Origin: Clostridium acetireducens DSM 10703
GTDB taxonomy: Bacteria > Bacillota > Clostridia > Clostridiales > Clostridiaceae
DNA: 64,000 nt
Assembly: GCF_001758365.1 (NCBI RefSeq)
Contig: NZ_LZFO01000004.1
Span: forward strand, 1 to 64,000
Direction of reading: 5' to 3'
In this document: one piece after another, positions 57,587 to 64,000 of the stretch
Layout of the letters: every line of letters starts with the position of its first letter
How positions within the stretch are numbered: position 1 is the first letter of the stretch
The notes under the pieces: generated by a model
Seen by the model: only the letters and a program-made list of their open reading frames with translations
Database searches by the model: none
What the model was told of the DNA's origin: nothing
Translations under genes and position numbers: made by a program

Positions 57587-58798
57587 ATGAAAAAAACAAA
57601 AGTTATATTAACAATTTTTATACTTTCTATTTGTTTATTTCCATTTAGTGTATTTGCTCAATCTGTAGAACCCAAAGTATCTGCTGATAGTGCTGTATTA
57701 ATGGATGCTACTACTGGAGAAATTTTATATTCAAAAAATGCAGATAAAGCTTATCCACCTGCATCTACAACTAAAATAATGACAGCACTATTAACTTTGG
57801 AAAGATGTAGCTTAGATGATACAGTAACCATAGGAAAAACTCCTCCTTTAGCAGAAGGTAGTAAAATTTATTTAATAGAAGGTGAAAAATTAAAAGTAAG
57901 AGACTTATTATATGCTCTACTACTAGAATCAGCTAATGATTCTGCTGAAGCTTTAGCTGAACATATAAGTGGAAATATAAGTTCTTTCGCTAAAGAAATG
58001 AATTCTCGTGCAAAAGAACTAGGATGTGAAAATACTAATTTTGTAAATCCTAGTGGCTTATATAATCCAAATCATAAAATCTCCTCTAAAGATTTAGCCC
58101 TTATTATGAGAGAATTAATGAAACACCAAGAATATAGTCAAATAGCTAAATCATTAAATTATACAATTAAACCTAGTAATAAATCAAAAGAACCTAGATA
58201 CATATGGAATAAAAACAAGCTAGTAATAAAAGGCTCTAAATATTATCTTGAAGACTGTGAAGGTGGTAAGACAGGATATACCATTCAATCGCAACATTCA
58301 TATGTAGCTAGTGCTTGTAGAAATAATCATAGAATTATAGTAGCACTAGTACATGATAAGAATAAAACTTTTTTTGAAGATTCTTTTGAATTATTTAACT
58401 ATGGTTTTAATAACTTTGAGCTTGTTCGTTTATGTTCAAAAGGAGAAGTAATTACTAAATATACAAATGAAAATTTAAATATACCTTTAGTAGCTGCAGA
58501 AGATTTTTATTACATTCGTAAAAAGGAAAATTGCAAATCTCCAAACTTTGTATTATCAAGAGGAGGAACTAGCTTAGCTTCCAAATCTTTTAAATCTGGT
58601 GATACAGTATTAAATGCAAATATAGTAATAGACAATAAATCTATAGGTACTATAAAATTAAATAGTGGTAAAGACCACAAAATAAATTCTGTTAAACAGA
58701 CTATGCTTAGTTTTTCTAATAATACTATAATTTATTTAATCCCTATTGCATTATTATTATTATTAACCGCAGGATATTTGCATAAAAAAATGAATTAA
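57587..58798 (+). CDS. dacF: D-alanyl-D-alanine carboxypeptidase (DacF/PBP5 type)
   Basis: A 403-residue penicillin-binding protein: signal peptide (about residues 1-24, cleaved near VFAQS), the S11 peptidase motifs S60-T-T-K63, S115-A-N117 and K228-T-G230, a PBP5-like C-terminal domain (about 290-370), and a terminal membrane helix (about 378-397) instead of an amphipathic helix. It trims the last D-alanine of peptidoglycan stems. GGGAGG precedes the ATG. Its last eight or so codons lie inside the left arm of hairpin repeat copy C. Confidence 0.94.
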   Translation: MKKTKVILTIFILSICLFPFSVFAQSVEPKVSADSAVLMDATTGEILYSKNADKAYPPASTTKIMTALLTLERCSLDDTVTIGKTPPLAEGSKIYLIEGEKLKVRDLLYALLLESANDSAEALAEHISGNISSFAKEMNSRAKELGCENTNFVNPSGLYNPNHKISSKDLALIMRELMKHQEYSQIAKSLNYTIKPSNKSKEPRYIWNKNKLVIKGSKYYLEDCEGGKTGYTIQSQHSYVASACRNNHRIIVALVHDKNKTFFEDSFELFNYGFNNFELVRLCSKGEVITKYTNENLNIPLVAAEDFYYIRKKENCKSPNFVLSRGGTSLASKSFKSGDTVLNANIVIDNKSIGTIKLNSGKDHKINSVKQTMLSFSNNTIIYLIPIALLLLLTAGYLHKKMN

Positions 58799-59073
58799 AA
58801 ATAATAAGCCCAGCAATATAAATAGAGTTTGTAAATAAGTCATTTCATTAAGACATTCTTATAAGAAAAAACAAAAAAACTCCTACCCAATTTCTGCCCC
58901 GTCCTTGGGGCAGAAATTGGCTCATCACGTCCTGTGATGAATTACGGAGTTTTTTTATTTTTTCTTATAAGAGTGTTTAAAATTCATTCAAATTATTTAC
59001 AAACTCTATTTATATTGCTAGGCTTATTATTTTTATACAGATTATTTTTAATTCATTTTTTCATGCAAATATC
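58773..59073. repeat. Hairpin repeat family, copy C
   Basis: An inverted repeat: left arm 58773-58838 pairs with right arm 58993-59073, with a few mismatches and a 15-base gap in the left arm (TCTGTATAAAAATAA present only on the right, between AAAAATAA direct repeats). The 84-base core 58873-58956 is near-identical to the reverse complement of the copy B core, with both small hairpins and their AGGAC loops. The left arm contains the end of dacF. It lies between convergent genes and can terminate transcription both ways. Confidence 0.88.
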
Positions 59074-59156
59074 TCAATTTAAATTATAATAATATATTAT
59101 AATTTTGTAACAAATTTTTTGAAGTGCGAAAAAAATCCTCCTTCAATGTCAAATTA

Positions 59157-60062
59157 TCAATTACCAACTAATTCATCTCTTAATATAGCCATATCCTCTG
59201 GTAATTTTGATTCTATTTCTATAATTTTACCTGTTTTAGGGTGAGGAAACTTTAATCTATAGGCATGTAAAGCCTGTCTTTTTATAAAATCACAATCTTC
59301 TTTTATACCATATAAAGAATCTCCATATATAGGATGACCTATATGGCTTAAATGAACTCTTATCTGATGAGTTCTTCCTGTTTCTAAAGTTAACTTAACT
59401 AATTCCCCCTTAGCATAACTTTCCAATACTTGAAAATGAGTTATACTTATTTGTCCTCTTTTATCTACTACTCTTTTTATTCTATCTTCTTCTGGTCTAT
59501 AAATAGGCAAATTTATAGTACCTTTATCTTCCTTTAATTTTCCATGAACAATTGCTAAATAACTTTTTTCAAATTCCTTAAAATTCATATCTCTAGATAA
59601 AGCCATATGAGCAAATTGATTTTTTGCTATTATTATAAGTCCAGAAGTATCCATATCTAACCTACTTACTAATCTAACTATACAATTTTCTCCTTTTTCT
59701 CTAAAATAATATATTAGTCCATTAGCTAATGTACCTTGAGGATGGCTCCTAGTCGGATGAACTACCATGCCTGATTTTTTATTTACAACCATTACATCTT
59801 CATCTTCGTATACTACATCTATATCCATTTTTTCTGGTTCTATGTTTTGACTTTCATTTTTTACTATATCTAATTCTATTAAATCGTGTTTCTTTAAAAT
59901 ATAAGACATCTTTATTTTATTTCCATTTACATATATTCTTCCTTCTCTTGCTGCTCCTCTAATTAATCTACTAGATAATTTTTCAACTTGCTTTAAATAA
60001 TCTCTAATTTTAATACAGTATTCTTCTTTTTCAATTTTAAATATAAGTTTATTTTTACTCAT
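59157..60062 (-). CDS. RluD-family pseudouridine synthase
   Basis: A 301-residue protein: an N-terminal S4 RNA-binding domain (about residues 15-70, RLIRGAAREGRIYVNG), then the catalytic domain with RLVSRLDMDTSGLIIIAK (catalytic Asp) and TGRTHQIRVHLSHIGHPI. It converts uridines in rRNA to pseudouridine. Clostridia hold several paralogues, so the exact target, RluD-like or another, is not certain. AGGAGAG precedes the ATG. Confidence 0.92.
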   Translation of the reverse strand: MSKNKLIFKIEKEEYCIKIRDYLKQVEKLSSRLIRGAAREGRIYVNGNKIKMSYILKKHDLIELDIVKNESQNIEPEKMDIDVVYEDEDVMVVNKKSGMVVHPTRSHPQGTLANGLIYYFREKGENCIVRLVSRLDMDTSGLIIIAKNQFAHMALSRDMNFKEFEKSYLAIVHGKLKEDKGTINLPIYRPEEDRIKRVVDKRGQISITHFQVLESYAKGELVKLTLETGRTHQIRVHLSHIGHPIYGDSLYGIKEDCDFIKRQALHAYRLKFPHPKTGKIIEIESKLPEDMAILRDELVGN

Positions 60063-60083
60063 ATGAAACTCTCCTAATAAAGT

Positions 60084-60118
60084 AAATTGGTGAGAAACAT
60101 AAATTTTCTCACCAATTT
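60084..60118 (-). terminator. 14-bp hairpin terminator after ridA
   Basis: AAATTGGTGAGAAA (60084-60097) pairs exactly with TTTCTCACCAATTT (60105-60118) over seven bases. It lies between ridA and the pseudouridine synthase gene on the minus strand, with a weak T-rich tail. Confidence 0.65.
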
Positions 60119-60151
60119 ATTATATATTAATAATTTTTAATTTTAAAGTAA

Positions 60152-60532
60152 TTATTCTACTAATGCTATAATTTCTACTTCAACTGGTGCATCTTTTGGT
60201 AGTTTTACTTCTACACAAGATCTAGCTGGTAAATCTCCTTGAAAATATCTTCCGTAAACTTCGTTAACTGCTGCAAAATTATTCATATCACTTACATATA
60301 AAGTTGTTTTTATAATATTATCAAAAGAAGTTCCTGCTTCTTCAAGTACAGCTTTAACATTTTCCATTGCCCTTTCAGTAGCTTTCTTTATATCGCCTGT
60401 TACTAATTCTCCTGTTTCAGGATTTAAAGGAATTTGACCTGATGCAAATAAAAAATTTCCAACCTTTACTGCTTGTGAATAAGGTCCTAATGCTGCAGGA
60501 GCTTTTTTAGTACTAATAATTTGTTTTTTCAT
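60152..60532 (-). CDS. ridA: RidA-family enamine/imine deaminase
   Basis: A 126-residue YjgF/RidA protein: [46 protein letters not shown], and [14 protein letters not shown] with the Arg that binds the substrate carboxylate. It hydrolyses reactive 2-aminoacrylate and like imines. ATG at 60532 is chosen after AGGAGG; an upstream in-frame start lacks a site. It lies 50 bases after the LCP gene. Confidence 0.95.
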   Translation of the reverse strand: MKKQIISTKKAPAALGPYSQAVKVGNFLFASGQIPLNPETGELVTGDIKKATERAMENVKAVLEEAGTSFDNIIKTTLYVSDMNNFAAVNEVYGRYFQGDLPARSCVEVKLPKDAPVEVEIIALVE

Positions 60533-60581
60533 TTTACATCCTCCTATTTTACACATTTTTCTTTTATAAATTTATTTTATA

Positions 60582-61814
60582 TTAATTGCTAGAAAAATCA
60601 AAATCATCTCCTAGCAATACTATTATATCAAATTTTTCATCTTTAAACTCTCTTTTTTCAACATTTTTTATAAAAAACTCATCTTTTATTGTCGAAATTT
60701 CATCTTTATTTATATTACAAACTATTATTTTTGAATTCAATGTATTTTTACCATTTCCAGTAAATACATTTATATATCCTTTTTCCTTTAATTTAGCAGC
60801 ATACCTTGCTGCTAATCCATTTTTATTAGTACCATTTAACACTTGAATATTTAATTTTTCTTTATCAAAACTTTCTGTGTATCCACTAATTAAATTTCTT
60901 ATTAATTCTTTATTTTTTTCTTTTTCATATATAAAATAAGAAGAACCATTTATATATTTAGTATGCCCTTTTAAAATAGTCATATTTATATTTTCTTTTT
61001 CCACTTTCATAAAAGCATATCCATACTTAACAATATGTTCAGGCTCCATATTAGTTTCTACATATTTAGGTATTGTAGTAAGTATAGAAGGTATTTTAGT
61101 TATTATTAATGGGCTTTTAATCTTTTCTAAAACTTTACTTATAAATTCCTGCTGGTTTTTTATTCTACCAATATCTCCTTCTGCTAACCCTGTCCCATCA
61201 TTATTTTTTCTCCATCTAAAAAATTCTTCTGCTTTTTTTCCATCTAAATGTGCTACTTCACCTTTTTTAAAATTAATACTTAAATTTTGAGCAGGGTCAT
61301 CGTAATACATATTATTTTTTATCTCTATATCTACGCCACCTATACTGTTTATTATTTCTCTAAAGCCTTTGTAATCTAATTTTACATAATAATTTATAGG
61401 GACTTGTATTAATTGTTGAACAGAATCTATTAAATAGCCAGGTCCCCCTAAAGCATGTGCTACATTAATTTTTTGTCTATTGCCTTTTAAATATATTAAA
61501 GTATCTCTAGGTATTGAAACTATATTTATTTTTTTTTCCATAGGATGATAATTTACAAGAATAATTGTATCTGTTCTTTTAGGATCCAAATTAGAATTTG
61601 CTTTAGGATCTCCTATATCTACACCCATAAGAAGTATATTTACATTATCACTGCTGCTTTCTATTGGAGTAGTATTTATTTCCCCTTCTCCTACTTGAGA
61701 TTTATTATTAAACGTTTTTAAGTAAAAATAAAATAAACTAGCAGTTGTAATTATAAGTATAATCAAAATCCATATAGGTGATAAAAATTTTTTATTTTTA
61801 TTTTTATGTGACAT
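60582..61814 (-). CDS. LytR-CpsA-Psr (LCP) family cell-wall ligase
   Basis: A 410-residue protein: a short basic N-terminus, one membrane helix (about residues 15-35), the LCP domain (about 60-215, NILLMGVDIG, KRTDTIILVNYHP, INIVSIPRDT and GGVDIEI), and a C-terminal LytR_C domain (about 310-400, IQVLNGTNKNGLAARYAAKL). LCP enzymes attach teichoic acids or polysaccharides to peptidoglycan using lipid pyrophosphate donors. ATG at 61814 is chosen with TAGGTGA five bases upstream. It follows yqeK with overlap at the boundary. Confidence 0.93.
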   Translation of the reverse strand: MSHKNKNKKFLSPIWILIILIITTASLFYFYLKTFNNKSQVGEGEINTTPIESSSDNVNILLMGVDIGDPKANSNLDPKRTDTIILVNYHPMEKKINIVSIPRDTLIYLKGNRQKINVAHALGGPGYLIDSVQQLIQVPINYYVKLDYKGFREIINSIGGVDIEIKNNMYYDDPAQNLSINFKKGEVAHLDGKKAEEFFRWRKNNDGTGLAEGDIGRIKNQQEFISKVLEKIKSPLIITKIPSILTTIPKYVETNMEPEHIVKYGYAFMKVEKENINMTILKGHTKYINGSSYFIYEKEKNKELIRNLISGYTESFDKEKLNIQVLNGTNKNGLAARYAAKLKEKGYINVFTGNGKNTLNSKIIVCNINKDEISTIKDEFFIKNVEKREFKDEKFDIIVLLGDDFDFSSN

Positions 61815-61819
61815 TAATT

Positions 61820-62392
61820 TCACCTACTAATTTTATAAATAATGTAGTTTCTAGCTTCTACAGTATCTGTATGCAATATTTCTCCTTTATCTATTACAAA
61901 CTTTATTGTTTTATTAAAAGATTCCAACAAAGCTTTATCTAAATCCTGATATACTACCTTTCTTATATCTGTTACTCCTGGAAAATTTCTAAGAGGTTCA
62001 ATATAATCTGCAATATAAATTATTTTTTCTAATATACTCATATCTTTTTTACCTGTTGTATGGTACCTTATAGCATTTAGCACATCATCATCTTCTACTT
62101 CCATTTTTTCTTTAGCTATAATAGCTCCAACTATTCCGTGCAATAATTGAGGATTTTTTTCACAAGCATCATTAATAGTGTACCCATGACTTTTGGCTAT
62201 ATTCAACAATTCTTCATTATTTAAATTTTTTGCACAATCATGAACAAGTCCTGCTATTCTAGCTTTATCTATACAGGCTCCATATTTTTCTGCAAGTTTA
62301 ATAGCTGCACCCCTTACACTAACACTATGTTCATATCTAGTAGGTTTTAAATTATTTTTTAAATATTCTTGTATTATTTCTTCACTCCACAT
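61820..62392 (-). CDS. yqeK: YqeK-type HD hydrolase (Ap4A hydrolase, symmetrical)
   Basis: A 190-residue HD protein: KPTRYEHSVSVRGAAIKLA, GLVHDCAKNLNNEE with the HD pair, LLHGIVGAIIAKE, AIRYHTTGKKDMS and IADYIEPLRNF. The family cleaves diadenosine tetraphosphate to two ADP. ATG at 62392 is chosen with GGAG eight bases upstream. It lies between nadD and the LCP gene, as in most Firmicutes. Confidence 0.94.
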   Translation of the reverse strand: MWSEEIIQEYLKNNLKPTRYEHSVSVRGAAIKLAEKYGACIDKARIAGLVHDCAKNLNNEELLNIAKSHGYTINDACEKNPQLLHGIVGAIIAKEKMEVEDDDVLNAIRYHTTGKKDMSILEKIIYIADYIEPLRNFPGVTDIRKVVYQDLDKALLESFNKTIKFVIDKGEILHTDTVEARNYIIYKISR

Positions 62393-62418
62393 CCCTATCA
62401 CTCCTAAGCTAAAATATA

Positions 62419-63021
62419 TTAATAATATAAATTATGTTTATTAATGAATTTATAGACATTATACGGCACTAAGTAACTAATATTTTCATTTTGCTTTATT
62501 TTTTTTCTTATGTCAGTAGAAGATATTTCTAAAAGAGGAATATCTAAAAAGAAAACTTTTGTGTTATATTTTTTTTCTATATTGTTTTTTTGCTTATATA
62601 TTTCTTCTTTAGTATATCCTGGTCTATTAAATACAACAAAATTACAAAGCTGAAGAACTCTACTTGGATTTTTCCAATTATCTAAATCCATTAAACAATC
62701 TACTCCTACTATAAAATACCACAAAACATTCTTTTTTCCCAAATTTAATTTTTCTAAAGTTTTATATGTATAACTACAATTTTTATTTTTTACTTCATAA
62801 TCACTTACTTCAAAACACTTTTCACCTTTTATTGCTTCCTCTACCATTTTATATCTTATATCTGCATCTGTTATATCATTACAATTTTTATGCGGTGGAT
62901 TTCCAGAAGGCATAAATATAACTTTATCTAAATTTAAATTATAAAGAGCTTCATAAGCCACATGAATGTGGCCATTATGAATAGGGTCAAATGTCCCTCC
63001 AAAAAGGGCTTTTCTCTCCAT
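62419..63021 (-). CDS. nadD: Nicotinate-nucleotide adenylyltransferase
   Basis: A 200-residue nucleotidyltransferase: GGTFDPIHNGHIHVAYEAL with the H-x-G-H-like site, FMPSGNPPHK, and the C-terminal EISSTDIRKKIKQ. It joins ATP and nicotinate mononucleotide in NAD synthesis. GGAGGAG precedes the ATG. It is in the obgE-yhbY-nadD-yqeK line. Confidence 0.96.
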   Translation of the reverse strand: MERKALFGGTFDPIHNGHIHVAYEALYNLNLDKVIFMPSGNPPHKNCNDITDADIRYKMVEEAIKGEKCFEVSDYEVKNKNCSYTYKTLEKLNLGKKNVLWYFIVGVDCLMDLDNWKNPSRVLQLCNFVVFNRPGYTKEEIYKQKNNIEKKYNTKVFFLDIPLLEISSTDIRKKIKQNENISYLVPYNVYKFINKHNLYY

Positions 63022-63059
63022 TGTCTCTCCTCCATCTTGTCTATTTATTTAATGCTTCA

Positions 63060-63353
63060 TTATTTAGGTAATTCTATTTTGGATTTTTTCTTAGATTCTC
63101 TATATAAAACAAATTTATTTCCAATGCATTGTACTGCTTCACAGCCTAATTGGCTACATATAGCCTCTGAAGCTTCTCTAGCAGTATAAAAACTATTTTT
63201 AAGCACAGAAATCTTTATAATTTCTCTAGCTTCTAATGCCTCATCTATTTGCTTTAAAAAATTATCTTCTATACCTTCTTTTCCTACTTGAAATATAGGT
63301 GATAACTTATTTGCTAGTCCTCTTAAATAACTTCTTTGTTTACTTGTAATCAT
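63060..63353 (-). CDS. yhbY: YhbY/CRM-domain RNA-binding protein
   Basis: A 97-residue protein with one CRM domain: SKQRSYLRGLANKLSPIFQVGKEG, and AICSQLGCEAVQCIGNKFVLYRES. It binds pre-50S ribosomes and takes part in assembly. ATG at 63353 is chosen after AGGAGG. It lies ten bases after obgE. Confidence 0.94.
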   Translation of the reverse strand: MITSKQRSYLRGLANKLSPIFQVGKEGIEDNFLKQIDEALEAREIIKISVLKNSFYTAREASEAICSQLGCEAVQCIGNKFVLYRESKKKSKIELPK

Positions 63354-63363
63354 ACTTTTCCTC

Positions 63364-64000
63364 CTATAGCACAAACTCAAATTCAAAATCGTTTAATCTT
63401 ACATAGTCTCCATCTTTTATTCCCATTTCCATTAATTCATTTAATACACCTTTATTTCTTAGAACCTTATGAAAATATCTTAATTCATCTGGGTCATTTA
63501 CATTTACACTAGCTAATAACCTATCTACAAAACTTCCTTCTACTACATAGATATTGCTTTCCTCGCCTTTTTCTACTTTTATAGTATAAGTAAATTTCTT
63601 TTCTTGTGGAATATATCTCTCTTTATCATCTATCTCTAAATCAGTAATAGGAATTGTATTTAAAACTCTAGCTGTTTCTTTCATTAAATCATCAATTCCC
63701 TTTCCAGTAGCTGCAGATATTTTAAAAATTTTATCATATCCTAACTTTTTTAATTTTTCTTCAAATTCCTTAAATACATTATCATCATATAACATATCGC
63801 TTTTGTTAGCAGCTATAATTTGAGGTCTATCCCAAAGCTTAACACTATACTTCTTCAATTCATCATTTATCTTTAAGAAATCTTCATAAGGATCTCTGCC
63901 TTCTATACCTGATATATCTACTACATGAATTAACACTCTAGTTCTTTCTATATGTCTTAAAAAATCAATACCTAAACCTACACCTTCTGCTGCCCCTTCT
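63364..64000 (-). CDS. obgE: GTPase Obg, C-terminal part (cut by window edge)
   Basis: The last 211 or so residues of Obg/CgtA; the frame remains open to the right edge. It shows [20 protein letters not shown]4 [15 protein letters not shown] (G5), and the C-terminal Obg domain of about 75 residues ending [14 protein letters not shown]. The upstream part reads [20 protein letters not shown], as expected for Obg. It acts in late 50S assembly and stress control. The N-terminal Obg domain and Walker A lie outside the window. Confidence 0.95.
   Translation of the reverse strand, partial: EGAAEGVGLGIDFLRHIERTRVLIHVVDISGIEGRDPYEDFLKINDELKKYSVKLWDRPQIIAANKSDMLYDDNVFKEFEEKLKKLGYDKIFKISAATGKGIDDLMKETARVLNTIPITDLEIDDKERYIPQEKKFTYTIKVEKGEESNIYVVEGSFVDRLLASVNVNDPDELRYFHKVLRNKGVLNELMEMGIKDGDYVRLNDFEFEFVL

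Overview
The window is a stretch of a very AT-rich, spore-forming Firmicute chromosome, almost certainly a cluster I Clostridium. The basis is AT-rich codon use, strong AGGAGG-type ribosome sites, the sporulation genes gpr, spoIIP, yqfC and yqfD, a CotS-like coat kinase, and a long block with the same gene order as the Bacillus/Clostridium gpr-to-sigA region. I cannot name the species from the sequence alone. No CRISPR array, prophage or tRNA was seen. The only mobile-element traces are a transposase C-terminus at the left edge and a three-copy family of large hairpin repeats.

Layout. 1-2100: transposase remnant and a two-gene membrane-protein operon (DUF5058 type) with a palindromic promoter. 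2100-4720: a CorC/HlyC-type CBS protein, a decayed phosphoesterase fragment abutting hairpin repeat copy A, a small Cys-rich membrane protein, and a PAP2 phosphatase. 4767-7296: a four-gene operon of two NifX-like proteins and two MinD-type ATPases with ferredoxin inserts, resembling the ORP (orange protein) systems of anaerobes, driven by a perfect consensus promoter set between two near-identical palindromic operators. 7324-12000: an SGNH hydrolase, a DUF4352 protein, about 750 bp of featureless AT-rich DNA, and alanine racemase plus an alanine:cation symporter. 12039-12952: terminators, RNase P RNA and hairpin repeat copy B, whose outer arms are a perfect 132-bp inverted repeat.

12947-50501 is the conserved housekeeping block, nearly all on the minus strand. 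Read in transcription order from the right it holds gpr, spoIIP, a small secreted protein, lepA, hemW, hrcA-grpE-dnaK-dnaJ (with a perfect CIRCE operator), a membrane Ser/Thr kinase, prmA, rsmE, mtaB, HIT, rpsU, yqeY, yqfC, yqfD, pgpH, ybeY, a diacylglycerol kinase-PAP2 fusion, cdd, era, recO, a UBA/DUF4342 protein, a CcpN-like repressor with ppdK, dgt, dnaG, sigA, a PH-domain membrane protein, trmK, nif3 and a zinc-ribbon protein. Differences from the usual order are the inserted kinase and the absence of phoH between yqfD and pgpH.

50636-64000: rpsT (plus strand), then on the minus strand holA, comEC, a P-type ATPase-like protein with several degenerate catalytic motifs, and comEA; then dacF (plus strand) followed by hairpin repeat copy C; then rluD-type synthase, ridA, an LCP protein, yqeK, nadD, yhbY and the 3' part of obgE, which runs off the right edge.

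The most unusual content is (i) the hairpin repeat family, with an 84-nt core that can fold as a three-way junction with two AGGAC loops; (ii) the degenerate P-type ATPase between comEA and comEC; (iii) the twin-operator promoter of the ORP-like operon; and (iv) the membrane kinase next to dnaJ.
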